A DNA stretch of 64,000 nt from Sedimentibacter acidaminivorans (GTDB lineage: Bacteria; Bacillota; Clostridia; Tissierellales; Sedimentibacteraceae). Each line of letters begins with the position of its first letter. Position 1 is the stretch's first letter. The notes under the pieces were generated by a model that saw only the letters and a program-made list of their open reading frames with translations, did no database searches and was not told the origin of the DNA. Position numbers and translations under genes: made by a program. Of this stretch, positions 8,733 through 18,200 are shown piece by piece. Location: assembly GCF_017873955.1 (NCBI RefSeq), contig NZ_JAGGKS010000002.1:310001-374000 (forward strand). Reading direction: 5' to 3'.

Positions 8733-9656
8733 TTGGAAGTATCACCTATAACAAACAGTGTTATTGCTCTTTTAATAATTATTTTGGTAGGAGTTTACAG
8801 CAGCAGGAAAAAAATTATAACAGAAGAATTAAATAAGGGCTTAACTGATATCTTAATAAAGATAGCACTTCCCTTTATGATTATATCATCGTTTATGTTC
8901 GAATATGATGACACTATTAAATACAATGTTTTAAAAACATTTTACTACAGCTTAGGAGCATATATTATAATGGCAGCTGCCTCATATATTCTACTGTTAC
9001 CTGTGAAAAACAGTAAAAAAACAGTACTTCATTTTGCAAATATATTTGTAAATACAGGTTACGTCGGATTTCCAGTTTTAAACTCCATATACGGTTCTGA
9101 AGGTGTAATTTACGGTTCCATATTCAATATGTTCTTTGTCATTTTTGTGTGGACATACGGAGTTATACTTTATAAGGGTAATTTAGAAAAGGGATATATT
9201 AAAAGAGAAATTATAAATTTATTGTTGAATCCCTCTATCATTGCCGTTGTTATGGGAATAGTTATAATGGCCTTTAATATTGAAATAACTGGAGCTCTTT
9301 TATTAAGTATTAAAAGCATTGGGAATATAACAGGAGCAATATCCATGCTTATTATCGGTGTTATTTTGTCCAATGTTAAAATAAGACAGCACCTAAAAGA
9401 CTGGATTGTTTATTATGGTATAGCAATCAAACTAATTATTATTCCGACTATAATTTACTTAATTTCATTACTCCTAAATGATTCCTCAAAAGCGGTTTAT
9501 TCTGTAATTATTATGACTGCTATGCCTGCATCAGCTATGACTTCCATATTCGCTGAAAGTTTCAATAAAGAAAAAGAATTTGCGGCAATTATTGTTTCTG
9601 CAACAACATTAATATCATTAATAACAATTCCTATTTTGATAAAGCTAATTACGTAA
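8733..9656 (+). CDS. AEC family transporter (auxin efflux carrier-like)
   Basis: 307 residues, about ten membrane helices in two five-helix halves, as in AEC carriers. Bacterial members move malonate, malate or other organic anions. Motifs include FANIFVNTGYVGFPVLNSIYG in helix 4 and MTAMPASAMTSIFAE near the end. Translation starts at TTG, six bases after AGGAGG. Divergent from the DHHW gene across 262 bp, which holds only a short AAGCATAAAATGCTT palindrome at 8491-8505. Substrate unknown. Confidence 0.88.
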   Translation: MEVSPITNSVIALLIIILVGVYSSRKKIITEELNKGLTDILIKIALPFMIISSFMFEYDDTIKYNVLKTFYYSLGAYIIMAAASYILLLPVKNSKKTVLHFANIFVNTGYVGFPVLNSIYGSEGVIYGSIFNMFFVIFVWTYGVILYKGNLEKGYIKREIINLLLNPSIIAVVMGIVIMAFNIEITGALLLSIKSIGNITGAISMLIIGVILSNVKIRQHLKDWIVYYGIAIKLIIIPTIIYLISLLLNDSSKAVYSVIIMTAMPASAMTSIFAESFNKEKEFAAIIVSATTLISLITIPILIKLIT

Positions 9657-9692
9657 CTAAATGGAGTAGCTAGAGGGAACGCTTCTGGTACA

Positions 9693-9725
9693 AGATTTAA
9701 AATTTTATATTTAAATTTTAAATCT
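9693..9725. terminator. Bidirectional hairpin between AEC and response regulator genes
   Basis: Two perfect 13-bp arms (9693-9705 and 9713-9725), all A/T except the outer G-C pair. It overlaps the last codons of the response regulator gene. Convergent position suggests a shared terminator, though the stem is weak. Confidence 0.5.
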
Positions 9726-10394
9726 ATATCCAGTACCCCATACGGTTTCAATGTTTTGTCGCCTTTCAGGGTTAGTTTCAAGCTTCTCCCTTATTCTTGC
9801 TATATGTACAGTTATAGTTGATGCATCTGACAAAGAATCATAACCCCAAATCCTTTCATATAGATGTTCTTTACTAAAAACTCTATTTGGATTTTCTGCT
9901 AAAAACAACAGCAAATCAAACTCCTTATGGGTAAATAAAACTTCATTTTCATCTACAAAAACCCTGCGGTCTTGCTTATCAATAGATATTGCTCCAACTG
10001 TTATCAACTTCTTTTTAGAAATGTGTTTAAACTTTTCATATGTTTTTATATGACTATTCACCCTTGCTACCAGTTCACCCATTCCAAAAGGTTTAGTTAT
10101 ATAATCGTCAGCTCCCAAGTTTAATCCTTTAATCTTAAATATTTCATCAGACTTTGCAGATACAATAAGTACAGGTATTTGTTTTGAATCGGATATCTCC
10201 CTTAATATGTCAAATCCTCCCTTTTGGGGAAGCATTAAATCCAAAATAATTAAATCAAAGTTTTCATTTTTAATATATTCAAAACCGGAATTACCATCAA
10301 AAGCACAAACTACCTCATAACCGCTCATTTCCAAATAGTCTTTTTGAAGTTCTGATATGCTTTTATCATCTTCAATAATTAAAATTCTTTTCAT
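9711..10394 (-). CDS. OmpR/PhoB-type response regulator
   Basis: 227 residues. The receiver domain has Asp9/Asp10, phospho-acceptor Asp52 (LIILDLMLP), Ser79 and Lys101 (DDYITKPF). A winged-helix DNA-binding domain covers residues about 130-227 and ends in TVWGTGYRFKI. It follows the histidine kinase gene with a 4-base gap and is the last gene of an ABC transporter plus two-component operon. The likely role is to turn on the adjacent transporter in response to cell-envelope stress. Confidence 0.93.
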   Translation of the reverse strand: MKRILIIEDDKSISELQKDYLEMSGYEVVCAFDGNSGFEYIKNENFDLIILDLMLPQKGGFDILREISDSKQIPVLIVSAKSDEIFKIKGLNLGADDYITKPFGMGELVARVNSHIKTYEKFKHISKKKLITVGAISIDKQDRRVFVDENEVLFTHKEFDLLLFLAENPNRVFSKEHLYERIWGYDSLSDASTITVHIARIREKLETNPERRQNIETVWGTGYRFKI

Positions 10395-10398
10395 ATTG

Positions 10399-11715
10399 TC
10401 ACTTCCCCTTTTTTACCTTTTTTAAAGAAATTATAATCGAAGCTCCTTGACCATTTTCACTAACTGCCCATATTCGTCCGTTCAAGCCTTCAATAATTTG
10501 TTTGGAAATTGCAAGACCCAAACCACTTGAGCCTTTAACCTCTCTAGCAGTATCAGCTCTATAAAATCTATCGAAAACATGCGGCAAATCATGTATACTA
10601 ATTCCTATACCATTATCCTTAAATTCTATTATAATTGAGGTATTTGTTTCTCTTAAGATTACTTTAAGCTGACCTGTTTTTGTTTCAATGCTTCTTTTAG
10701 CATTATCCAAAATATTTTGTATGACCCGTTTAAATTTAACAATATCTATAATAACAAAATATGAAGTTGAAAGTTTATTCTCAAAAAGTATCCTTTTATT
10801 TTCACGCATGAATTCTTCTGAACTATCTTCAATACAGTTTTCTAAGTACTTTACAATATTGACTTTTTCATTTTCAAATGTCATTTGATTCAAATCCAGC
10901 TTAGAATATAACAATAAATCCTCAATCATTGTATTTATCATCTTTGTTTTTTCAATGGCTTTTGATAAGTAATATTGTTTTTTTTCATCAGTATCTGCAA
11001 CACCATCCAGAACTCCATCTATATATCCTATTATGGATGTGACTGGTGTCTTTAGGTCATGAGATATGCTTGATATTAAAAACTTTCTATTTTCATCAAC
11101 TCTTTGCTGATAATATATTGAATTCTTAAGCTGAAGTCGTAATTGTTCTATAGCAATTCCAAGTTCTCTTACTTCGCCATATCCACTATCTGTAATCGTA
11201 GTTTCAAGCTCACCAATTCTTAAATTTTCTGTTTCATTTGTTAAATTAGTAATAGGAACTATAATATTTTTCATGTATTGTTTTTGAACTATTACGCTTG
11301 CAACAATAAAAACTATTAAAAACGTCATGAAAACAAATGTAATAAATGAACTATAATAATTATTAATACTTATAATCTCATTAAGAGTTATTATTTTATA
11401 ATTGTCTCCATCCTGTATGTGAAAGTTCTCTTCACTTATGCCATATCTTCTATTTTCATATTCATAATAATTATTTTCAATACTGAGATTCATTAGTATT
11501 TCTTTAATTTGCAACACAGTAAAATCTTCACTATTATATACAATATCATCGCTTTTCATTACAACAATAAATGCATGACTAGCTCCCCCGTCAACATGAG
11601 ATTCATTTAATAAATTGTAAAAATGGACATAGGCAAAGCCAAAACAACTGGTAATAACAATTGTACCTATGAGAATCAATATATTTTGTGTTAAAAATCT
11701 TTGTTTTAAATTCAT
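10399..11715 (-). CDS. Sensor histidine kinase (HAMP-HisKA-HATPase)
   Basis: 438 residues. Two membrane helices (about 10-31 and 123-144) flank an extracellular sensor of about 90 residues. Then come a HAMP linker, an H-box with phospho-acceptor His219 (SISHDLKTP), and an ATPase domain with N box (NILDNAKRSI), DNGIGI, FDRFYRAD and GSSGLGLAI. This is a complete orthodox kinase. Cognate partner of the response regulator downstream. The sizeable extracellular loop differs from the loop-less BceS type and is closer to kinases that sense ligands themselves. Confidence 0.93.
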   Translation of the reverse strand: MNLKQRFLTQNILILIGTIVITSCFGFAYVHFYNLLNESHVDGGASHAFIVVMKSDDIVYNSEDFTVLQIKEILMNLSIENNYYEYENRRYGISEENFHIQDGDNYKIITLNEIISINNYYSSFITFVFMTFLIVFIVASVIVQKQYMKNIIVPITNLTNETENLRIGELETTITDSGYGEVRELGIAIEQLRLQLKNSIYYQQRVDENRKFLISSISHDLKTPVTSIIGYIDGVLDGVADTDEKKQYYLSKAIEKTKMINTMIEDLLLYSKLDLNQMTFENEKVNIVKYLENCIEDSSEEFMRENKRILFENKLSTSYFVIIDIVKFKRVIQNILDNAKRSIETKTGQLKVILRETNTSIIIEFKDNGIGISIHDLPHVFDRFYRADTAREVKGSSGLGLAISKQIIEGLNGRIWAVSENGQGASIIISLKKVKKGK

Positions 11716-11724
11716 ACAATAATC

Positions 11725-12468
11725 CTAAATATCTTTTTTTTCAAACAGGTAGTAACCTGCTGCACAAAACATTATACCGTAACCAAGCAAAATAAGAAAT
11801 ATTCTTAAAATCTTGCTATAATTTATATAGTTTCCTAAAATCAATCTGAACCAATCAAAAAAAGAAGTAAATAAAAAACTTCTAATTTGTGGAAAAACTA
11901 AGTTTAACCCAATAAAAACTAAAAACACAAAAATAGAAAGCATAAAAGCACTTGTTGGACCCCTTGTAATATTAGAAATCAAAACAGCAGCTAATGCAAA
12001 GATAAAAATAGGTAAGAATGCCATAAAATAAGATACTAATATTTTAAAAAAGTTTGGCAAGTTGCTATTTAAAAATAAAGAAGCAACAATTGAAAAAATC
12101 ATAACTACAATAAGATTACAAATTATAAACGTAGCAATTGCAAGAATTTTTCCCAAAAACACTTTAGCTCTTGATGCAGGTCCAGTAAGAGTAAATTTAA
12201 TTGTATGATCAGCAAATTCACCAGCAAACATATCTACACAAATAAATGTAGTAAAAAGCGGAAGAAGTGAGTAAATTAAAATCGTTAAAATCAAAATCGA
12301 AAATTCTGAGTTTCCCGTTACACGTATTCCTGCAAAGTTATTTAAAGAATATTCCACAATTGCTGCTATTATAACAGATAGCATTGAAAATATCAACGCT
12401 GCTGTTATTTTTTTCTTTTTCGATATTTTGAATATTTCATTTATAAAAACTGATTTAATAATCTGCAT
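11725..12468 (-). CDS. ABC-2 type transporter permease
   Basis: 247 residues with six predicted membrane helices and the long cytoplasmic entry helix typical of ABC-2 permeases. It resembles the permease subunits of lantibiotic/bacitracin self-protection exporters (BcrB/LanEG-like). Overlaps the ATPase gene upstream by 14 bases, which implies translational coupling, and is followed by the histidine kinase after 9 bases. Confidence 0.87.
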   Translation of the reverse strand: MQIIKSVFINEIFKISKKKKITAALIFSMLSVIIAAIVEYSLNNFAGIRVTGNSEFSILILTILIYSLLPLFTTFICVDMFAGEFADHTIKFTLTGPASRAKVFLGKILAIATFIICNLIVVMIFSIVASLFLNSNLPNFFKILVSYFMAFLPIFIFALAAVLISNITRGPTSAFMLSIFVFLVFIGLNLVFPQIRSFLFTSFFDWFRLILGNYINYSKILRIFLILLGYGIMFCAAGYYLFEKKDI

Positions 12469-13180
12469 TCAAATCAACCTCGCTTAAATAATAGTTTTCT
12501 AAAGAAGAATAGTTTTTTAGAATATTATGAGTACTGTCAACTCCTACAAGCTTGCCATTATATAAAATTCCCACCTTATCACATGTAAGTTCTATGTCGT
12601 GTATTAAATGGCTAGATATAAAAAATGTAGTTTTGTGTTTTTGGGACAGACAAATTATTAATTCTCTCATTTCAACCATTCCTTCAACATCTAAACCATT
12701 AAATGGCTCATCCAAAATTATGATTTTAGGATTAGACAAAATCGCCATGGCTATACCAAGCCTTTGCTTCATTCCTAAGGAATAATTTTTTATCTTTTCA
12801 TTCTTATATTTAATAATTCTGGTAATCTCCAAGCATTCATCTATTCGAATTCTATTAACTTCTTTTTTGAATCGACCGCATAATTGCATATTTTCGTATG
12901 CTGTTAAATAAGGAAATGGATTTACATTCTCAATAATACATCCAACTTCATTCATTGCTTTTTCATAGTTATTTATAATACTAAAACCATTTATTTTAAC
13001 ATCACCTTTATCAGCTTTCATAAGCCCAACCATAACTTTCATCGTAGTGGTTTTTCCTGCCCCATTAGGTCCTAAAAATCCAAATATTTCTCCCTTATTA
13101 ATTTCTAAATTAATTTCCTGTATCCCGCGATTGTTTTTATACATTTTTGATAGATTTTCAATTACAATTGCTTTATCCAA
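12455..13180 (-). CDS. ABC transporter ATP-binding protein (antibiotic-exporter type)
   Basis: 241 residues. Walker A GPNGAGKTT, signature LGMKQRLGIA, Walker B IIILDEPFNGLD, H-loop SSHLIHD. BcrA/LanF-like subfamily. Starts at TTG with AGGAGG seven bases upstream. First gene of a four-gene operon (ATPase, permease, kinase, regulator). The combination is typical of resistance modules for antimicrobial peptides, but the drug cannot be told from sequence. Confidence 0.92.
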   Translation of the reverse strand: MDKAIVIENLSKMYKNNRGIQEINLEINKGEIFGFLGPNGAGKTTTMKVMVGLMKADKGDVKINGFSIINNYEKAMNEVGCIIENVNPFPYLTAYENMQLCGRFKKEVNRIRIDECLEITRIIKYKNEKIKNYSLGMKQRLGIAMAILSNPKIIILDEPFNGLDVEGMVEMRELIICLSQKHKTTFFISSHLIHDIELTCDKVGILYNGKLVGVDSTHNILKNYSSLENYYLSEVDLNADY

Positions 13181-13219
13181 TCCTGTTCCTCCTTTGCAAA
13201 TTGGGATTACACTACATCT

Positions 13220-13271
13220 GACCTACCAACCATTTTTCTATCCCTTACGGTCAAAAAAACGGGGTTAGGCC
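13220..13271 (-). promoter_or_regulatory. Structured leader of the ABC/two-component operon
   Basis: On the minus strand GGCCTAACC near 13271 can pair with GGTTGGTAGGTC ending at 13220 (about ten pairs with a two-base bulge), with an inner T7/A5 pairing. It lies just before the ribosome binding site of the ATPase gene. It matches no riboswitch class I know, so it is reported only as a potential fold. Confidence 0.3.
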
Positions 13272-13284
13272 ATGAAAAAGCCTT

Positions 13285-13313
13285 AGGGCATAAAAGTCAA
13301 TCTTTTACACCCT
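13285..13313 (-). terminator. Hairpin after the secreted 420-residue protein gene
   Basis: On the minus strand AGGGTGTAAAAG pairs with CTTTTATGCCCT over 12 positions (two G-U pairs) around a 5-nt loop. AAGGCTTTTTC follows about two bases later. It lies directly after the stop at 13323. Confidence 0.55.
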
Positions 13314-13322
13314 TATTTATTA

Positions 13323-14582
13323 TTATTCAAATATTCTGATAAAGGTATTATCAAATCCCTCTTCATCATCATTTGAATATGAGTAACCACCATTTTCTTC
13401 ATCAATTATAGCATTAAATGATACGTTAATATTCTGTGTACCAGTACGATGAATAATTCCTGTTTTATTTTCGCTCTTATCGTTTGTATAATGTATTATT
13501 GTAAAATGAATTGATTCATCATAGTTTGAGTAGAAGTCAAAACTTCTTACATTATCAGCATCATAACCTTCATTATAAACCTCATAATACTTGCCCTTTA
13601 CATTACCATCTTCAATAGAAATAATTTCTATAAATCTTTCTCCCACTTTCACAAAGGAATTACCTTCTCTTTTTACTATATCATTTTTATATTTTCCAAT
13701 ATATTTATTGTCAAATTCATAACCTTCTTTGTTATAAGTGACTTTTTGACCATCTAAATTTGGAGCTACAACAACTGTATTGTTTATATCTTTTATATCA
13801 ACTGAAAAATCCAAAGAATAAATGTGTTCAATACCTTTACTGTCCTGCGCTGATATACTTGCAGTAAAAATTCCACTTTCTACAATCCCCTCTTCATCTT
13901 CAATTGCCTTACCTGAAGCATTTAGAAGATATATATTTGATTTAGGATATGGAATATCTAGCCTATCTGCATTCCTTTCATCAAGTATAGAATACTTAAA
14001 AACAAAGGATGCTATGGCATTTGCAAGAGGAGGAATTTGAGTTTCTGATAGGTTTCCTGTATACATTTTCTTTCCACCTGATTCCTCGATTTCAATAACA
14101 TCTTGTAAGCTACCTACAAATGCATCAAGAATCTTTTCTGCATCCTTGGCTTGTTCCTCTTCAAAAGGGTTTTCAACTATTTTATTATTGTCATTATTAT
14201 ATTTTCGTTTCTCATAAACATTATATGAATCATCCTCAAAGTTTTTGTATATAATTTGATTCTCATTATCATACTTGTAGAATTCAGTTATTTCACCTTT
14301 TTTAACAATTTTTTCCCTCGTTTCTTTGGCTTTATTTGTTACATCGAACTTTAAATCATTAGTTGATTCTGAAATAACTTGACCATCAATTTTAGTAGAT
14401 ACAATTATATTAGCACTGAAGTTATCAACATCATTGGTCAGTTTTGACATAGTTGTCTTTATAGAGTCTTTCAAACTTTGAAATCCTGAGCCAAGCATAG
14501 TATCTGCAAAAGCTGACGCAGCTAAGAGTGTAACCCCTAGGGCAAAAGCACATAGCGTAGCTGTTTTTTTACTAAATTTCAT
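13323..14582 (-). CDS. Secreted protein of unknown function
   Basis: 419 residues. The start chosen is the ATG at 14582, which has AGGAGG nine bases upstream and begins a clear signal peptide (MKFSKKTATLCAFALG...AFA). A longer in-frame opening to 14654 lacks a binding site. No lipobox, no membrane helix after the signal, and an acidic, beta-strand-rich body with many KYDNENQ- and DSYNVYEK-like stretches. I do not recognise the family. It lies upstream of, and in the same direction as, the ABC/two-component operon, but a hairpin and 142 bp separate them. Confidence 0.75.
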   Translation of the reverse strand: MKFSKKTATLCAFALGVTLLAASAFADTMLGSGFQSLKDSIKTTMSKLTNDVDNFSANIIVSTKIDGQVISESTNDLKFDVTNKAKETREKIVKKGEITEFYKYDNENQIIYKNFEDDSYNVYEKRKYNNDNNKIVENPFEEEQAKDAEKILDAFVGSLQDVIEIEESGGKKMYTGNLSETQIPPLANAIASFVFKYSILDERNADRLDIPYPKSNIYLLNASGKAIEDEEGIVESGIFTASISAQDSKGIEHIYSLDFSVDIKDINNTVVVAPNLDGQKVTYNKEGYEFDNKYIGKYKNDIVKREGNSFVKVGERFIEIISIEDGNVKGKYYEVYNEGYDADNVRSFDFYSNYDESIHFTIIHYTNDKSENKTGIIHRTGTQNINVSFNAIIDEENGGYSYSNDDEEGFDNTFIRIFE

Positions 14583-14780
14583 TTTTATTAACCTCCTATT
14601 ATATAATTTACTATAATAAAGCTTAAGCATTTTTATTATAATTATATAATACATTATTAGTCTTGAATAACTATAAACTAATTATTAACAATTTATTAAC
14701 TTATTGATAACAAACAATAACTTAACATCTCGCCTTTATACCAATGATAATTAAGCAAAAACTGCTTAACCGCCCACTTT

Positions 14781-15617
14781 TCATTTTATTTGAATAATTG
14801 GCAAATGAATTCTATTATTTATCCTAATAGGAAAACCACTATTACTTAATCCTCTACTAACTACCATTTGGACATTATTTGAAGAAATATAATGACCGGA
14901 TGAATACTTCGGAAAAACTCCCTGATTTGGTGCATAAATTGCTTTATTGATAAAAGGTATTCTAAATTGTCCACCATGTGCATGACCTGAAAGTATCAAA
15001 TCTGGTCTAATGCAATCTGGAGATGAACAGTGAGTATCAAACTTTTCTGGTCTATGTGACAACAATATTTTAGTAACATTGCATTTTAAATCTTTACATT
15101 CTAAAAACTCTTCAGAATATATGCAGCCTTCTTTAAGCCCTATAATAACAACTTCAGAATTATTTTTTTTAAGTACTTTAACTTTATTGTCTAAAACCTC
15201 AACGTTACTTGATTTAAGTATTTCAATCCACCATTCTACCTCATTATTCCAAATTTCATGATTTCCAGTCACTGCATATGTTTTAGTTATTTCAGATAAA
15301 CTTAAACACAACTTTCCTAACTGCACTTCATCTATTTTATTATGTTTATAAATTAAATCACCTGTGAGAACAATAAAATCAGGTTTTTCTAATTTTAATA
15401 CATTTATTAATTTTTCAGCACCATAAACATTTTTAGGAATATGTACATCCGAAATGTGTGCTATTTTTAAATTTTGAAAATTTACTGGCAAATTTTCTAA
15501 TTTTATATCAAAGTGTTCAACTTCAATCCACCTATTTTGCAAATAAAAATACACCATAACAATTATTAAAATCATTATGATTATCAGCGGATTGATATTT
15601 GTTATTTCTCCATTCAT
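14781..15617 (-). CDS. Membrane-anchored calcineurin-like metallophosphoesterase (YkuE-like)
   Basis: 278 residues. An N-terminal membrane helix (about 9-26) precedes the phosphoesterase domain. The five metal-binding blocks are in order: ISDVHIP, TGDLI, TGNHE, LSHRPE and SGHAHGGQF, giving a complete di-metal site. Family members hydrolyse phospho-esters at the membrane surface (for example lipid A precursor-like or unknown substrates). The actual substrate is not known. AAGGAG precedes the ATG. Confidence 0.9.
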   Translation of the reverse strand: MNGEITNINPLIIIMILIIVMVYFYLQNRWIEVEHFDIKLENLPVNFQNLKIAHISDVHIPKNVYGAEKLINVLKLEKPDFIVLTGDLIYKHNKIDEVQLGKLCLSLSEITKTYAVTGNHEIWNNEVEWWIEILKSSNVEVLDNKVKVLKKNNSEVVIIGLKEGCIYSEEFLECKDLKCNVTKILLSHRPEKFDTHCSSPDCIRPDLILSGHAHGGQFRIPFINKAIYAPNQGVFPKYSSGHYISSNNVQMVVSRGLSNSGFPIRINNRIHLPIIQIK

Positions 15618-15703
15618 AAAATCTCCTTAACAAGTCATAGTATTTTTTTAACACTATTAAGTTATCAAATATACTATCACTTCTATAATCTATTATATAT
15701 TAT

Positions 15704-16171
15704 TTATAAAAATTTTACGTAAAAATTCATTTTCGCATGAGAATAACCTATCTTTGTATAAAATTTAAATGCATCATGGTTTGTTAACTCGGATTGAAAT
15801 TGCAATCGGTTGTATCCATTTTCTTTAGCATATATTTCTATGTATTTCAACACTTCCCTGCCAATGCCTCTCCCTCTATATTCCTCTTTAATATATAAAT
15901 CATCTAGTATTATTGCTTTTCCATGAGCCCAAACGCTAAATACAATCATAATATTAGCAAATCCAACAATTTCATTCTCATATTCAATTAAAAACAATTT
16001 TATTAAATCTTGATTTTTTAAAGCCTCCATAAATGTATTTCTGAATACTTCCACAGAATTTTTTTGTGTGTTATTCCAAAAATCGTCATCTTGAATTTCA
16101 TAATTCATAAATTCCTGATTCAACTTAATCCATATTTGTTCATCATATTCATCACATAATCTTAAATTCAC
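15704..16171 (-). CDS. GNAT family N-acetyltransferase
   Basis: 155 residues, single GNAT domain. Motif A is EEYRGRGIGREVLKY near residues 92-106, with FYTKIGY near the C-terminus. The start is a GTG with GGGAG nine bases upstream. Same strand as its neighbours but 60-90 bp from each. Substrate unknown. Confidence 0.85.
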   Translation of the reverse strand: MNLRLCDEYDEQIWIKLNQEFMNYEIQDDDFWNNTQKNSVEVFRNTFMEALKNQDLIKLFLIEYENEIVGFANIMIVFSVWAHGKAIILDDLYIKEEYRGRGIGREVLKYIEIYAKENGYNRLQFQSELTNHDAFKFYTKIGYSHAKMNFYVKFL

Positions 16172-16232
16172 ATTAAATCACTCCCATTTATATTTTATAA
16201 CCAGTATTGTATCTATATAAACTTGTTATTCT

Positions 16233-16748
16233 TTATTTTTCTGACTTATACTCTTTTGCGAAATCAAAAAGTACTTGATTCGTTAGACGATAAACACGAA
16301 TATTTTTTTCTGGATTTGCACCCCAATTAAGATATCGTTCAATTGCAGGTTTATTCCAATCATGACACCACCATTCTAGACGACCACAATCTCGTTTTAC
16401 AGTTAACTGAGCCAAATAAGATAACATTGCCTTCCCGAATCCATTCCCCCTGAAATCTGGTTCAATGTATAAATCAACTAAAGCTATACCAGGTCTACCT
16501 AAAAATGTAGAAAAGCTATAATGAAATAAAGCAAATCCTACTGGATTTCCATTATACATACCGATAAGAGCTTCTGCGCCATTATTGTCGAACATATATT
16601 TTTCAAGTGTTTCTGTGGTAACATAAACATCTTCTAGCTCGTTTTCATAAGTAGCTAAATCACGAATATACTTAACAATAAGTGACGCGTCCTTTTTCTC
16701 TGCAAATCTAATACTGAAGTCGGTAATATTAGTTATAACAGGTTTCAT
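16233..16748 (-). CDS. GNAT acetyltransferase, spermidine/spermine (SSAT)-like
   Basis: 171 residues. The block FLGRPGIALVDLYI, then PDFRGNGFGKAML and the RLEWWCHDWNKPAI stretch, is the pattern of the SSAT/thialysine acetyltransferase group, which acetylates polyamines or thialysine. The start at 16748 is chosen over an ATG 33 bases upstream because AAAGGAGG lies nine bases before it and the upstream ATG has none. The exact amine substrate is an inference. Confidence 0.85.
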   Translation of the reverse strand: MKPVITNITDFSIRFAEKKDASLIVKYIRDLATYENELEDVYVTTETLEKYMFDNNGAEALIGMYNGNPVGFALFHYSFSTFLGRPGIALVDLYIEPDFRGNGFGKAMLSYLAQLTVKRDCGRLEWWCHDWNKPAIERYLNWGANPEKNIRVYRLTNQVLFDFAKEYKSEK

Positions 16749-16829
16749 AAAAAATACCTCCTTTAAAAATTTTATTATCATGTTTTTCTTATTATAATTT
16801 GATGTAAAATGAGCTGATTAAAATTTGTA

Positions 16830-17417
16830 TTATATTTCAGCATATTGATACTTTGGTAAAAATTCATCTTCATTGTATGTTTTTCCTAGCCACTTTGCTT
16901 TTTTCAAGTTTCCACTAAAGACTACCCTTCCTTTTATATTAAGCAAATCCTGCGGTCTTACAAGATTTCTGGATTTCTTCAAATCAACTATATTACTAAT
17001 AATTAAAATATAATATACAAATTCAGAGCACAAAAATCTTTTATTATTGCATGATTCTATGTTAAGTAAACAATTAACAAGCCCAATATAATTGTATTTG
17101 TATAAATCTTTGTTTAAAATGAATTCATTTATTAAATTCTCCGCTTTCTGATACTGTTCTTGGGAAACTTCTATTTCCATTATTAAACCGTATAGATTAT
17201 TGTGCCTACCGTATACCCCTTTATTAAAATTCTCTTTAACGAAGCGTCCGACAAAAGGGTTATATGTATATTTTCTTCCAAAGCTGTACATTTCTCTTAA
17301 TCCACTATCCAATGAAATTGAAGCATGTGTATATTCATCATCTTTCACAAACCCAATCAATCTTGATAATATTGTATTTGTTCTTGTAAGAACAATATAA
17401 ATTTTCTTGTTTTCCAT
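16830..17417 (-). CDS. Permuted papain-fold (NlpC/P60-like, YiiX-type) protein
   Basis: 195 residues, no signal peptide. A His in a YTHASISLD motif (His31) comes before a Cys in FLCSEFVYYIL (Cys130). That order (His first, Cys later) marks the circularly permuted NlpC/P60 group, whose members are amidases or acyltransferases acting on lipids or peptides. Predicted cytoplasmic or membrane-peripheral. The substrate is unknown and the catalytic assignment rests on motif order only. Confidence 0.7.
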   Translation of the reverse strand: MENKKIYIVLTRTNTILSRLIGFVKDDEYTHASISLDSGLREMYSFGRKYTYNPFVGRFVKENFNKGVYGRHNNLYGLIMEIEVSQEQYQKAENLINEFILNKDLYKYNYIGLVNCLLNIESCNNKRFLCSEFVYYILIISNIVDLKKSRNLVRPQDLLNIKGRVVFSGNLKKAKWLGKTYNEDEFLPKYQYAEI

Positions 17418-17593
17418 AATTTCTCCTAATGTTCCTTTGTTATGTGCCTGATATAATTATAGATACACATACTTAAAAAACTATAAAAGAAATATTAATA
17501 AATTATTAAATTTGCTATAGAATGACAAAATTATATATGCCTATACTGCTTTTTCATTGAAATATAATTGTATTTAAATTTATGTTCTGTTTT

Positions 17594-18169
17594 TCACAAT
17601 AACAAATACTTATAATATGCAAAAAATTCTCTCACAACTGAGTAAACATCTCTTATGTCTAAATATGATGCGTGGGCTGAATAAACATTCCCAACACCCA
17701 CTTTTTCAAATGCTAACTTTGTTCTTGATATATGATAAAACTGCGTAATAATCATAATGCTTTTAAATCCCCTATCATTCATAATTACCTTTGTGTTTTT
17801 TGCTGTCATATACGAATTGTATCCAGCACTGTCAATTATTACTTTATTATCGGCAATTCCTTCCTCAACTAAATATTCTTTCATTACAACTGCTTCATCA
17901 AAGCCTTCTTTTCCTATTCCACCACTCACTATTACATATTCAAAGTAGTTCTTCTCATAAAGCTCTATTGCCTCGTCCAATCTTCCTTGTAATCTCTTAG
18001 ACGGCTTACCATTCAATTCAACTTTATTTCCTAATACTACAGCTGCATCACAAACTCCTAATTCATCATTTAGTCCATCTGTTGTAATTAATATAATATG
18101 TATAGTAAACCAAATAAATAATATTATAATTATATAAAGTAATATTTTTTTTATATCTTTCTTTTTCAA
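17594..18169 (-). CDS. YdcF/ElyC family (DUF218) membrane-anchored protein
   Basis: 191 residues: one N-terminal membrane helix (about 8-30), then a DUF218 domain with AVVLGNKV, RLQGRLDEAIELY, VIVSGGIG, EEGIADNKVIID and ITQFYHISRTK motifs. The family includes E. coli SanA and ElyC, linked to envelope polysaccharide or peptidoglycan precursor handling. The start is a TTG; a stop codon two codons upstream rules out a longer form. A consensus promoter lies 44 bp upstream inside a repeat shared with another locus (see 18201-18266). Confidence 0.85.
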   Translation of the reverse strand: MKKKDIKKILLYIIIILFIWFTIHIILITTDGLNDELGVCDAAVVLGNKVELNGKPSKRLQGRLDEAIELYEKNYFEYVIVSGGIGKEGFDEAVVMKEYLVEEGIADNKVIIDSAGYNSYMTAKNTKVIMNDRGFKSIMIITQFYHISRTKLAFEKVGVGNVYSAHASYLDIRDVYSVVREFFAYYKYLLL

Positions 18170-18200
18170 ACTTCAACCGTCCTTTCCCCTCAGTTCAAAA

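Noticed and set aside
13181-13322. Known riboswitch before the ABC/two-component operon
   Set aside because: Compared with TPP, SAM, glycine, lysine, FMN, preQ1, c-di-GMP, fluoride and guanidine consensus features from memory; none fits.
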